Below are positions 7,773-15,305 of a stretch of DNA of 64,000 nt, in pieces (positions within the stretch are counted from its first letter, which is position 1; each line of letters starts with the position of its first letter). A program made the position numbers and the translations under genes. The stretch lies in contig NZ_FWXU01000012.1 of assembly GCF_900176345.1 (NCBI RefSeq), positions 62,001-126,000 on the forward strand, read 5' to 3'. Below the pieces are notes generated by a model, which did not search any database, was not told where the DNA came from, and was given only the letters and a program-made list of their open reading frames with translations. The stretch comes from Rhizobium sp. RU36D. Lineage in GTDB: Bacteria; Pseudomonadota; Alphaproteobacteria; Rhizobiales; Rhizobiaceae.

Positions 7773-9176
7773 TCAACTCTTCCGGTTGCCCGTCACCACC
7801 AGGTGCGGCCAGTCGGAAGCATCGTCGATCAGTTCGCCTGTGGCGGTATCCTTCCAGCGATAGCCGATAACGGCGCCCTGGGGTGTCCGGTCCATGACGT
7901 TGTTCGAGATGATCGCGGTGCCGGAGCCTTCGACCACGCTGACGGCGATGCCGACGGGCGCATTGCGGATCACATTGCCCGACGCCACCACGGATTTCAG
8001 ATAGGGCCCCCAGCCCAGCGCCATTCCCCATTTCGGCGCGTTCTCGATCACATTGCCGGTCACGGCCGTGTCGCCCTCCACGGCAATCCCGAAGCCGAAG
8101 CCGGCACCGTCATGCACATAGGGGCCGTCGAGTTTCAGGTTGCGAACCACATTGCCGGATACCGTGGCCAGCCTGCCGTCCTCGTCGAGATTGACCACCA
8201 GGATGCCGTTCGCCGCGCCATCGACAATGTTGTCGGCGATCACCGCCCCCTGGAAGGCGAATTCCGCATAGATCGCCGTCTCGCCGCTGCCGAGGCACTG
8301 GTTATCCGTGATCTGCACATTGGAAGCCGAATTGGCGCGGATCGCCGAGAAGGCGCAGTCGGAGACGAGATTGCCCGAGACGATGACGTTGCCGGCGCGG
8401 AAGATGTTGATGCCATTGCCGTTCTGGCCCGTGCCGCCGGCAAGTGCCGCGATGCGGCGCACGCGATTGCCGGTCACCACAGTTGCATCGGGTCCGTTGC
8501 TCCAGCGATGCACCAGGATGCCGCCATTGCCGCAGTCGGAGACGGTATTGCCCTCGATGGAAAGCCCCGCCGCCTCCACGCTGTAGAGGCCGGCCAGCGC
8601 AGCACCAGAGATCCTGCTCTGGAAGACCCGCCCGCCGCAGCGCTCCATCTGCAGCCCGTGCTTGCGGCTGCCGACAATCTCGCAATTATCCAGGATCACC
8701 TCGTCCACCCCGCGCAGGGCTATGAGCGCCGGTGCGTAATCGGCCAGCCAGCGGTTTGACCCGTCGAGCGTGATATTGCTGATCTCGATCCGCCGGCCGC
8801 CTTCGGCGCGCAGCAGATGGCCTTCCCCGCCATAGACGAGACGAGTCGCACCGGCCACGCCGGTCAGTCTCGCCCCGTCAGGCAGTTCGAGGTTGGAGAC
8901 GTTGTAGCGGCCGGGCGGCAGGTACAGCGGCAGGCCGCTGCGGGCCGCCTGGTTGATCAGCTTCTGCAGCGCCCGGCTCTGGTTATCGGCCGCGCCGGGC
9001 ACGATGCCCTCGGCGCTCGCATCGATCGACCCGCGCAATTCGATCGGCGTGATGCTGGGGGAGGCGGCCTTGGCCCTGCCAATGCCGGCCACGCCGCAAA
9101 AGGAGGCGGCGAGCGTCCAGGCTACGCCGGATGCCAGGAAGGCGCGGCGCCCGGCCATGTCTCGCGTCTTGTCCAT
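7773..9176 (-). CDS. TAT-exported parallel beta-helix repeat protein (TIGR03808 type)
   Basis: A 467-residue exported protein. The N-terminus MDKTRDMAGRRAFLASGVAW has a twin-arginine motif (RRAFLA) followed by a hydrophobic stretch and AKA-A cleavage site. Residues 60-110 resemble the N-cap of pectate-lyase-like helices (LPLYLPPGRYNVSNLELPDG). The rest is made of irregular right-handed beta-helix coils rich in GNxV and NNxI steps, such as IEGNTVSDCGNGG, VTGNRVRRI, ISNNVMDRTP. It matches a Rhizobiales-restricted family with TAT signal and repeats. Function is unknown; by fold it could bind or cleave a polysaccharide in the periplasm. A FNR-like box lies upstream. Confidence 0.85.
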   Translation of the reverse strand: MDKTRDMAGRRAFLASGVAWTLAASFCGVAGIGRAKAASPSITPIELRGSIDASAEGIVPGAADNQSRALQKLINQAARSGLPLYLPPGRYNVSNLELPDGARLTGVAGATRLVYGGEGHLLRAEGGRRIEISNITLDGSNRWLADYAPALIALRGVDEVILDNCEIVGSRKHGLQMERCGGRVFQSRISGAALAGLYSVEAAGLSIEGNTVSDCGNGGILVHRWSNGPDATVVTGNRVRRIAALAGGTGQNGNGINIFRAGNVIVSGNLVSDCAFSAIRANSASNVQITDNQCLGSGETAIYAEFAFQGAVIADNIVDGAANGILVVNLDEDGRLATVSGNVVRNLKLDGPYVHDGAGFGFGIAVEGDTAVTGNVIENAPKWGMALGWGPYLKSVVASGNVIRNAPVGIAVSVVEGSGTAIISNNVMDRTPQGAVIGYRWKDTATGELIDDASDWPHLVVTGNRKS

Positions 9177-9222
9177 AGGCCTGCATCCATCCAGCTATTT
9201 TGTTGCAAAGATTCTGTGCGAT

Positions 9223-9236
9223 TTGCCCTAGATCAA
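9223..9236. promoter_or_regulatory. FNR/FixK-like box
   Basis: TTGCC-CTAG-ATCAA fits the 14-bp FNR/FixK pattern TTGAT-N4-ATCAA, with a perfect right half and a changed left half. It sits in the divergent gap between the beta-helix gene (start 9176) and the small membrane protein (start 9292), so it could serve either. Confidence 0.35.
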
Positions 9237-9291
9237 GGCAAATGTCCGCAGGTCACGTAAATTGCTCGCAACATCGTTAATGGAGGCTTCC

Positions 9292-9492
9292 ATGTTACGC
9301 CTTGCCGCAGTACTATACATCCTGGTCGCAGCAGCGGCTGCGGGCGCGGCGGTAACAGCGGTGTTGTCCTTGCGCCTTCTGGAGGGCTGGCAGATCGCCG
9401 GTGCCTTTCTCGCAGGTTGCGTCGTTGCGTTACCGATTGCGTATGTGCTCGCCCGCAAGATTTATGCGGCCATTGCACCTCGTTCTGTTTGA
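9292..9492 (+). CDS. Small two-helix inner-membrane protein
   Basis: A 66-residue protein chosen to start MLRLAAVLYILVAA because TGGAGG lies six bases upstream; a longer in-frame start at 9262 lacks such a site. Two hydrophobic helices (about residues 3-23 and 31-53) are separated by a short polar turn, LRLLEGWQ, and the chain ends in the basic segment ARKIYAAIAPRSV. Similar small proteins in rhizobia are, to my memory, sometimes wrongly labelled CTP synthetase; nothing enzymatic is visible here. It is divergent from the TAT beta-helix gene. Confidence 0.75.
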   Translation: MLRLAAVLYILVAAAAAGAAVTAVLSLRLLEGWQIAGAFLAGCVVALPIAYVLARKIYAAIAPRSV

Positions 9493-9526
9493 GTAGTGTT
9501 CTCTTCAGTTTGAGATGAGCGTTGGC

Positions 9527-9630
9527 TGGTGCCTGGCGGGGCACCAGAGGCGGGCCTGTGAATGCCATCTCATTGCAGAGCCTCACGGCGGGAGGCTCGA
9601 CCGGTCGGCTGCACGGGGCAGCCGACCGGT
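9527..9630. ncRNA. Three consecutive strong hairpins, possible small RNA or 3' UTR
   Basis: In the 200-bp gap between convergent genes, three perfect hairpins follow each other: a 7-bp stem at 9527-9546, a 7-bp stem (GAGCCTC/GAGGCTC) at 9578-9598 and a 13-bp stem (ACCGGTCGGCTGC) with a 5-nt loop at 9600-9630. No T-run follows on either strand. They may be the shared 3' end of the converging transcripts or a separate RNA. Confidence 0.35.
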
Positions 9631-9695
9631 TAACTCACGTTTGCCTTGCGCCAATCCCAGGAAGCCAGCGACCAAACGCGCAGGTGCGATCTGCT

Positions 9696-10244
9696 CTATC
9701 CGTGATCGCCGGTGATCTCGCCCGGCTCGGCACCAATCTCGGCTTCAAACTGGCGATAGCGCTCCTCGAAGCTGGCGACGAAGCGCTCGTAGAGCCGCGC
9801 GAAATCGGCCATGTCCTGCTCCGGCCAGTCTGCGAGGATGCTGGCGACGGCCTCCATCTTCACCTCTTCCATCTGGGCCAGCAGCCGGTAACCATCCGGC
9901 GTCAGGGTCACGATGGTCCGCCGGGCATCCTCCTGGGAGGCCTGGCGCTGCAACACGCCGCGCCGCACCAGGTCCGCCACCACGCGGCTGCCGCGGGAGG
10001 GGTCGATATGCATCTGCTCCGCAATCGCGCCGATCGTTACTTCCTGCTTCTGGCTGAGCCGCCTGATGATGCCGATTACGTCGATATGCGACAGCTCAAG
10101 CCCCGCGCCCATCTTGCGGATGGCAAGCCGGCCGATGAAGCGACGGCCGATCAGAAGGCGCATGCGCGTCATGCTGCGGGCGATACTCGTCGTATCGTCT
10201 TCATGTTCGCGGGGCGGGCAGTGGAGAGGTGTCTTGTCCTTCAT
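9696..10244 (-). CDS. MarR-family transcriptional regulator of the adjacent MFS pump
   Basis: A 182-residue regulator starting MKDKTPLHCPPREHED. The winged helix lies around residues 55-120: DVIGIIRRLSQKQEVTIGAI, the recognition helix DPSRGSRVVADLVRRG and the wing RQASQEDARRTIVTLTPDG. The C-terminal helices of about 45 residues form the dimer interface. It is divergent from a DHA2-type drug pump gene, and the gap carries three tandem 17-bp units over the predicted pump promoter. The likely job is repression of the pump and of itself until a small lipophilic ligand binds. Confidence 0.9.
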   Translation of the reverse strand: MKDKTPLHCPPREHEDDTTSIARSMTRMRLLIGRRFIGRLAIRKMGAGLELSHIDVIGIIRRLSQKQEVTIGAIAEQMHIDPSRGSRVVADLVRRGVLQRQASQEDARRTIVTLTPDGYRLLAQMEEVKMEAVASILADWPEQDMADFARLYERFVASFEERYRQFEAEIGAEPGEITGDHG

Positions 10245-10288
10245 GGCAGAGCCTATAGCAGGTCCGCTCCGGCTCCGCAATCAAATAC

Positions 10289-10339
10289 ATGACATCAGCA
10301 TATAAATGACATTGACATATAAATGCCAAGGGCACATAA
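10289..10339. promoter_or_regulatory. Triple 17-bp tandem repeat, likely MarR operator
   Basis: Three head-to-tail 17-bp units run without gaps: ATGACATCAGCATATAA, ATGACATTGACATATAA and ATGCCAAGGGCACATAA. Units 1 and 2 differ at two positions and each contain ATG-N7-CAT, an inverted half-site. The array covers the candidate pump promoter. Confidence 0.65.
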
Positions 10340-10340
10340 C
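10312..10340 (+). promoter_or_regulatory. Candidate sigma-70 promoter of the MFS gene
   Basis: TTGACA at 10312-10317 is followed after exactly 17 bp by CATAAC at 10335-10340. The MFS start codon is 26 bp beyond. The -35 and -10 lie inside units 2 and 3 of the tandem operator, so repressor binding would block it. Confidence 0.5.
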
Positions 10341-10366
10341 ACCGGCATTCCCGATGGAGCACGTCA

Positions 10367-11956
10367 ATGGACAGCAACCGGCCTCTTTCCCTCAAAGCCG
10401 CAGCGCCGGTATCCGGCATCGATATCGACATCCCTGCAGCGCCCACCACGCCCATGGCGGAGCCGCCGCTGGTGGCGGATCCGAAGCTGCGGGTCGTAGT
10501 CTTCCTGATGCTGCTGACGGCCATGTTCATGGCAACCCTCGACAACCAGATCGTCTCGACGGCCTTGCCGACCATCGTCGCCGAATTCGGCCAGCTCGAG
10601 CGCTTCGGCTGGGTCGGCTCCGCCTATCTGTTGGCCACCAGCGCCGTCATGCCGCTTTATGGCAAGCTCGGCGACCTCTTCGGCCGCAAATATGTGATGA
10701 TCGCGGCCGTCTCCATCTTCACGCTCGGTTCGCTGGTCTGCGGCCTGGCCGTGTCGATGAACACGCTGATTGCTGCCCGCGTGCTGCAGGCGCTGGGCGG
10801 CGGCGGCATCATGGTGTCGATCTTCTCCATCAATGCCGACCTGTTCGAGCCGCGCGAGCGCGCCAAGTACCAGAGCTATTCCAGCCTGGTCATCATGGCC
10901 TCCGGCGCTGCCGGGCCGATCCTCGGCGGCACTCTCAGCGATCTCTTTGGCTGGCGCTCGATCTTCCTCGTCAACCTGCCGATCGGCATCGCCGTCGTAA
11001 TCTGTCTCGCCATCCTGCTGCCGTACCGCAAGCCGAAGCGCAAGCCGAAGATCGACTATGCCGGCGCCCTGCTTCTGGCCGGTGCTGCCGCCAGTGTCGT
11101 GCTCTGGGCCGATAGCAGCGTCATGTTCGGCTCGTTGATCGCCCCGCAAAGCCTTGCCGTCATCGCCTTTGGCCTTGCCTGCGTCGCCGGATGGATCTTT
11201 GTCGAGCGCCGCGTGGAAGAGCCTGTCGTTCCGCTCAGCCTGTTTGGCAACCCCACCATCTGCCGCCTGCTGCTGATCTCGCTTCTGACGGGCGGCATCG
11301 GCATCGGCATGGTCAACTACATGGCGCTGTTCCTGCAGACGACGAAGGCGCTGACACCGACGCTTGCCGGCCTGATGTTCGTCGCCACCGCGGCCGGCAT
11401 CAGCTTCGGCTCGATCTTTGCCGGCCGCATGATCTCCAAAACCGGGCGCTACAAGATCTTCTCGATCATCGGCGCCAGCATCGGCGTCGTCGCCTTCCTG
11501 GTCTTCGCCTTCTTCGTGCACCCCACCACATCGATTCCGCTTCTGGTGGTCATCATGCTGGCCCAGGGTTTTGGCATCGGCTTTGGCCAGCAGGTCCCGG
11601 TTCTGGGCGTGCAGAATGCGGCCAATCCGCGGGATGTCGGTGCGGCCACCGGCACGGTCACCCTGGCGCGCATGGGTGGTGCTGCGATCGCCATTTCCAT
11701 CTATGGCGCCATCGTTGCCTCCAGCATCGGCCATCTGCCGGCGCCAATCGCGGGCGTTGGCAATATCGAGGAACTGACGCCGAAAATGCTGGCGGCCCTG
11801 CCGCCGGAAACGCAGCACGTCATCGCCAGCACCTATGCCGATGCCTTCTTTCCGCTGTTCCTCACGGCGGCGGGCATCTGCCTCCTGACCCTGCTGACGG
11901 CCCTGTCGCTGAAGAACATCCTCTTGCCGGTGGAGACCGCCGGCAAGAAGGCCTGA
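10367..11956 (+). CDS. DHA2-family (EmrB/QacA) MFS multidrug efflux transporter
   Basis: A 529-residue inner-membrane pump with about 14 hydrophobic helices. It shows the DHA2 motifs: FMATLDNQIVSTALPTI in the first helix (motif D1), GKLGDLFGRKYVM in loop 2-3 (motif A), VLQALGGGGIM in helix 4 (motif B region) and ASGAAGPILGGTLSDLFGWR (motif C). An N-terminal cytoplasmic extension of about 40 residues precedes helix 1. It should export drugs using the proton gradient. GGAG lies 8 bases before the start. No membrane-fusion partner gene is adjacent, so it probably acts alone. It is controlled by the divergent MarR gene. Confidence 0.93.
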   Translation: MDSNRPLSLKAAAPVSGIDIDIPAAPTTPMAEPPLVADPKLRVVVFLMLLTAMFMATLDNQIVSTALPTIVAEFGQLERFGWVGSAYLLATSAVMPLYGKLGDLFGRKYVMIAAVSIFTLGSLVCGLAVSMNTLIAARVLQALGGGGIMVSIFSINADLFEPRERAKYQSYSSLVIMASGAAGPILGGTLSDLFGWRSIFLVNLPIGIAVVICLAILLPYRKPKRKPKIDYAGALLLAGAAASVVLWADSSVMFGSLIAPQSLAVIAFGLACVAGWIFVERRVEEPVVPLSLFGNPTICRLLLISLLTGGIGIGMVNYMALFLQTTKALTPTLAGLMFVATAAGISFGSIFAGRMISKTGRYKIFSIIGASIGVVAFLVFAFFVHPTTSIPLLVVIMLAQGFGIGFGQQVPVLGVQNAANPRDVGAATGTVTLARMGGAAIAISIYGAIVASSIGHLPAPIAGVGNIEELTPKMLAALPPETQHVIASTYADAFFPLFLTAAGICLLTLLTALSLKNILLPVETAGKKA

Positions 11957-12035
11957 GCGCACATCGCCACCAGCCTCGCGCCAGCCGCGGGGCTCATACT
12001 CGCGGCAATATGCAATTGTCGCGAGCGGTGATCCG

Positions 12036-12836
12036 ATGAAGAAGACTATGTTCCCCCTGGGCCGGCTCATGGGCCATGGCCTCGCGCTGGCCGGCCTTTC
12101 GCTGCTCTCCGGCTGCATCCTGGTCACCGATACCAGCCGCATGAATATCGAGACCTTCCAGGACGAAGTGGCGCCGGTCTATTACGATCCGGCACGTGTG
12201 CAGCCAAGTCCGGTCCAGCCGGTGCCGCAGACGCGCGAGCTCTACAAGACCCAGTTCCACCAGACCTACGGCCTACCGATCGATCGCCCGCTCAACAAGG
12301 TGCTCTACGATACGATCCGCGACGATGGCTATACCCTGCCGCCGATCCCGATCAGCCGCGTCGATCCGCAATATCTGCGCCAGGAAGTGGCCTATCAGAC
12401 CACCGAAAAGCCAGGCACCATCGTCGTCGATACCAAGACGCGCCATCTCTATCTCGTCCAGAGCAATGGCAAGGCCATCCGCTACGGCGTCGGCCTCGGC
12501 CGTGACGGCTTTGCTTGGTCCGGTCGCGGCGTCATCCAGCGCAAGGCCAAGTGGCCGCGCTGGACACCGAGCGACGAGATGGTGTCGCGCCAGCCGAACC
12601 TGCGCCAGTTTTCCGCCGCAGAAGGCGGGCTGGAAGCCGGCCGCAACAATCCGCTCGGCGCCCGCGCGCTCTATATCTTCGCCAATGGCAAGGATACGCT
12701 CTACCGCGTCCACGGCACCCCGGACTGGCAGTCGGTCGGCCGCGCCACCTCGTCGGGCTGCGTGCGCATGTTCAACCAGGATGTCATCGATCTCTATGAT
12801 CGCGTCGGCGACAAGGCCGAAATCGTCGTCTTGTAA
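12036..12836 (+). CDS. L,D-transpeptidase lipoprotein (YkuD domain), copy 1
   Basis: A 266-residue exported protein. The signal peptide ends in the lipobox LLSGC (Cys near residue 27), so it is anchored in a membrane. The YkuD catalytic domain spans about residues 125-266: GTIVVDTKTRHLYLVQ, YGVGLGRDGFAWSGRG, and the active-site region HGTPDW then ATSSGCVRM with the nucleophile Cys. Such enzymes make 3-3 cross-links in peptidoglycan or, in Rhizobiales, attach outer-membrane proteins to it. A close paralogue follows 264 bp downstream, so the pair arose by tandem duplication. Confidence 0.92.
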   Translation: MKKTMFPLGRLMGHGLALAGLSLLSGCILVTDTSRMNIETFQDEVAPVYYDPARVQPSPVQPVPQTRELYKTQFHQTYGLPIDRPLNKVLYDTIRDDGYTLPPIPISRVDPQYLRQEVAYQTTEKPGTIVVDTKTRHLYLVQSNGKAIRYGVGLGRDGFAWSGRGVIQRKAKWPRWTPSDEMVSRQPNLRQFSAAEGGLEAGRNNPLGARALYIFANGKDTLYRVHGTPDWQSVGRATSSGCVRMFNQDVIDLYDRVGDKAEIVVL

Positions 12837-12843
12837 GACCAGG

Positions 12844-12887
12844 GCATGATGCCGAAAACTCTATGCGGTTTTCGGTCGACATCATGC
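12844..12887. repeat. Rhizobial intergenic palindrome (GCATGATG type)
   Basis: GCATGATG pairs with CATCATGC, and CCGAAAAC pairs with GTTTTCGG inside it, forming a long stem just after the first L,D-transpeptidase. This is a common short palindrome between rhizobial genes and may also act as a transcript end or processing signal. Confidence 0.65.
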
Positions 12888-12969
12888 TCCGAGAAGGCGT
12901 TTGTGGCGCATCTGCCACAGTCACCTCAAGGGTCGCCCCGGGACACGTCGTTGTGAGGGAACTTGATCG

Positions 12970-13056
12970 AAACGGGACCGTTTCAGGATTGCTCGCAGCC
13001 GCAAGCTGCGAGTATCCCTGGGCCGGTTCCGGTGCAGTGCACTGTCTAGGCAGTGC
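12970..13056 (+). other. Hairpin-rich leader before the second L,D-transpeptidase
   Basis: Three perfect hairpins lie in the gap between the paralogues: AAACGG-GA-CCGTTT at 12970-12983, CTCGCAGC-CGCAA-GCTGCGAG at 12992-13012, and GCACTG-TCTAGG-CAGTGC at 13039-13056. The gene starts at 13101. They could form a structured 5' leader that gives the second copy its own regulation. Confidence 0.35.
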
Positions 13057-13100
13057 CGCATCACGGTCGTGCACTCACGAATACGGGAAGTCCTTTTTTC

Positions 13101-13826
13101 ATGTCGTCTTCCAACACTTTGTCTCGACGCGGTTTTCTGACGTTTTCGGCGCTTGGCGCCGCAGCTGCGCTCACCTCCTGCGCATCCTACCGCTCTGGCG
13201 CCTCCATCACCGCCACCCCCGTCTATGGCGATGGCATCGGCGTGCCGATCCGCGCGTCGGGCTACGGCGCATCGCCGGAACTCGATGCCATGTATGGCGA
13301 GGTGCTGGACAACGGTTACCTCATCCCCGCGGTCCCCTATGAGCGGATCGATCCGCGCTTCTATCGCCAGCGGGTCGTCGATCCCACCGGCCAGCCGCCC
13401 GGCACCATCGTCGTCGATACGCCCTCACGTTTCCTCTATCTGGTGGAGTCCGGCGGCACGGCCATGCGCTACGGCGTCGGCATCGGCCGCGAGGGGTTTG
13501 CGTGGCAGGGGCAGGGCGTTATCCAGTGGCGGCAGAAATGGCCGAAATGGACCCCGCCGGACGATATGATTCGCCGCCAGCCGGAGCTTGCCCAATACTC
13601 CGCCGCCAATGGCGGCATGGCGCCGGGGCTCACCAACCCGCTCGGCGCGCGCGCGCTTTATATCTTCCAGGGCGGGGAAGACACGCTCTACCGCCTGCAC
13701 GGTTCGCCGGAATGGAACTCCATCGGCCGCGCCGTCTCCTCCGGCTGCGTGCGCCTGATGAACCAGGACATCATCGACCTCTACGACCGCGTGCCCAACA
13801 AGGCGCGGATTATGGTGATGCAGTAG
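13101..13826 (+). CDS. L,D-transpeptidase (YkuD domain), copy 2, TAT-type signal
   Basis: A 241-residue paralogue of the upstream enzyme, started at MSSSNTLSRRGFLTFSALG. The signal differs: it has a twin-arginine motif (SRRGFLTF) followed by AALTSC, a lipobox, so it may be a folded, TAT-exported lipoprotein. The catalytic domain keeps every key block of copy 1: GTIVVDTPSRFLYLVE, YGVGIGREGFAWQGQG, KWPKWTPPDDM, NPLGARALYIF and VSSGCVRL with the active Cys. It probably shares the wall cross-linking role, but with a different export route. A RIME-type repeat lies downstream. Confidence 0.92.
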   Translation: MSSSNTLSRRGFLTFSALGAAAALTSCASYRSGASITATPVYGDGIGVPIRASGYGASPELDAMYGEVLDNGYLIPAVPYERIDPRFYRQRVVDPTGQPPGTIVVDTPSRFLYLVESGGTAMRYGVGIGREGFAWQGQGVIQWRQKWPKWTPPDDMIRRQPELAQYSAANGGMAPGLTNPLGARALYIFQGGEDTLYRLHGSPEWNSIGRAVSSGCVRLMNQDIIDLYDRVPNKARIMVMQ

Positions 13827-13871
13827 GAGAGATGTTGGATGGCGGGAAAGATTTCTAAGGTCGTGCCGCCA

Positions 13872-14044
13872 TACCCCCCTCTGCCTTGCCAGGCATCTCC
13901 CCCTCAAGGGGGGAGATCGGCCAGAGCCGCTAACGCCTTCAACCTGTAGAAAACACAGCCTGCAAATAACCATGAGAGCGAGGCGCTGCCGCGATTCGAT
14001 CTCCCCCCTTGAGGGGGAGATGCCCGGCAGGGCAGAGGGGGGTA
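13872..14044. repeat. RIME-type palindromic element A
   Basis: Two 47-nt arms in inverted orientation (13872-13918 and 13998-14044) each contain a CTCCCCCTCAAGGGGGGAG-type hairpin and start or end with TACCCCCC/GGGGGGTA. They flank an 80-bp core. This is the rhizobial intergenic mosaic class. It fills most of the 328-bp gap between the second L,D-transpeptidase and ohrR; nothing else is evident there. Confidence 0.8.
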
Positions 14045-14154
14045 CAAGGACGACGCGCCTGCAGATTTTAGTGCCTGGGGGGATGGCCGCACGACGCGCC
14101 AGCAGACTGGAACGCCTGCAGGGCAGGGGGGTGGTATCCGCTCTCGAGCCTACC

Positions 14155-14607
14155 TCACCCCACCTTGTCCAACTGCGCCTTCAGCGCATTCACCCGGTCG
14201 CGCAGGTCCTTGAGGTCGGCCCAGGTGCAGCCGGTGGCGGCGCCGATCGACATCTGGATGCCGAGCGCCTGGCGCTTCAGGGCGGCACCGTCCTCCGTCA
14301 GTGAAATCAGCACCTGCCGCTCGTCGTCGGGGTCCCGCTGGCGCGTGATCGAGCCGGCAGCCTCGAGCCGCTTCAAGAGCGGCGACAGCGTGCCCGAATC
14401 AAGCCCCAGCTTTTCGCCCAGCGCCTTCACCGTCAGCTGGTCCTGTTCCCACAGGGCCATCATCACGAGGTATTGCGGGTAGGTGAGGCCGAGCGGCTCC
14501 AGCAGCGGCTTGTAGGCGCGGTTGAAGGCATGCGCCGCGCCGTAGATGGCAAAGCAGATCTGCTGATCGACCGGGAGGGGGCCTTCCAGCTGCTTCTGGT
14601 CCTTCAT
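14155..14607 (-). CDS. ohrR: OhrR, peroxide-sensing MarR-family repressor
   Basis: A 150-residue repressor of the organic hydroperoxide response. Cys18 (QQICFAIYGA) is the conserved peroxidatic sensor, and Cys127 is placed like the resolving Cys of Xanthomonas OhrR, so this is a two-Cys type that forms a disulfide when oxidised. The helical LTYPQYLVMMALWE segment and the recognition helix DSGTLSPLLKRLEAAG are typical. It is divergent from ohr, with two overlapping perfect palindromes between them, the expected operator. Oxidation by organic peroxides should release DNA and induce ohr. Confidence 0.95.
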   Translation of the reverse strand: MKDQKQLEGPLPVDQQICFAIYGAAHAFNRAYKPLLEPLGLTYPQYLVMMALWEQDQLTVKALGEKLGLDSGTLSPLLKRLEAAGSITRQRDPDDERQVLISLTEDGAALKRQALGIQMSIGAATGCTWADLKDLRDRVNALKAQLDKVG

Positions 14608-14661
14608 GCACGTCTCCTGTCAAGTCGAGGCGATTGTCGCAAGTCGTCAATCCCGGCGCAA

Positions 14662-14697
14662 TGCGCAAATATATATTGCGCACAATCGAATTGTGCG
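14662..14697. promoter_or_regulatory. Overlapping OhrR operator palindromes
   Basis: TGCGCAA-N7-TTGCGCA (14662-14682) is a perfect inverted repeat with an ATATATA centre. It overlaps a second perfect one, CGCACAAT-CGA-ATTGTGCG (14679-14697). Both lie in the ohrR/ohr divergent region. Confidence 0.75.
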
Positions 14698-14737
14698 ATA
14701 TCTAATCTCTATCGTCAACCCAGACAAGGAGGTTCCC

Positions 14738-15160
14738 ATGCCAATTCTCTATACGACCCAGGCTTCTGCAGCAGGCGGCCGCGCCGGCCGCGCCGTAACC
14801 GACAACGGCGTCCTGGACGTCACGCTGACGGTGCCCAAGGAACTCGGCGGTGATGGTGCTACCGGCACCAATCCCGAGCAGCTTTTCGCCGCCGGCTATT
14901 CGGCCTGCTTCCTGGGTGCATTGAAATTTGTCGCGGGCAAGGAAAAGGTCAAGATCCCGGACGACGCGACCATCACCACCAAGGTCGGCATCGGCCCGCG
15001 CGAAGACGGCACCGGCTTCGGCATCGAAGTCTCCATCACCGCCAACCTGCCGGGCATCGACCGCGACGTCGCCGAAAAGCTGGTCGCCGCCGCGCATATC
15101 GTCTGCCCCTACAGCCACGCCATGCGCACCTCGACGGAAGTTCCGGTCTCGGTCGCCTGA
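14738..15160 (+). CDS. ohr: Ohr, organic hydroperoxide reductase
   Basis: A 140-residue cytoplasmic thiol peroxidase that reduces organic and fatty acid hydroperoxides, usually with lipoyl proteins as electron donors. The catalytic set is visible: Arg18, Glu48 (TNPEQLFAAGYSACF), Cys57 as peroxidatic residue and Cys123 (HIVCPYSHAMR) as resolving residue. Length is normal. The start follows AAGGAGG. It is divergent from its repressor ohrR and is followed by an 11-bp stem hairpin. Confidence 0.96.
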   Translation: MPILYTTQASAAGGRAGRAVTDNGVLDVTLTVPKELGGDGATGTNPEQLFAAGYSACFLGALKFVAGKEKVKIPDDATITTKVGIGPREDGTGFGIEVSITANLPGIDRDVAEKLVAAAHIVCPYSHAMRTSTEVPVSVA

Positions 15161-15186
15161 TAGCTATACCGCAACAGCTCAAGTTG

Positions 15187-15212
15187 GAAGGCCGGCAGCA
15201 ATGCCGGCCTTC
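15187..15212 (+). terminator. Hairpin after ohr
   Basis: A perfect 11-bp stem (GAAGGCCGGCA/TGCCGGCCTTC) with a GCAA tetraloop lies 26 bp after the ohr stop. There is no long T-run, so termination may be partial or the structure may protect the 3' end. Confidence 0.55.
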
Positions 15213-15282
15213 GACGTTCGGGGCGGCTTCGCTGCCTCAAGTTCCGCAATAATCTTGTCTTCAGCAATAGATGCGCTATCTT

Positions 15283-15296
15283 CTTTCTTAAGAAAG
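15283..15296. promoter_or_regulatory. Palindromic operator of the RES-Xre module
   Basis: CTTTCTTAAGAAAG is a perfect 14-bp palindrome ending nine bases before the antitoxin ATG, with AAAGG of its right half doubling as ribosome site. It is the natural site for autoregulation by the Xre antitoxin. Confidence 0.6.
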
Positions 15297-15305
15297 GATG
15301 CGTCC

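Noticed and set aside
10364..12142. 592-residue minus-strand frame opposite the MFS gene
   Set aside because: Composition is that of a frame antisense to membrane-protein codons, with no recognisable domain.
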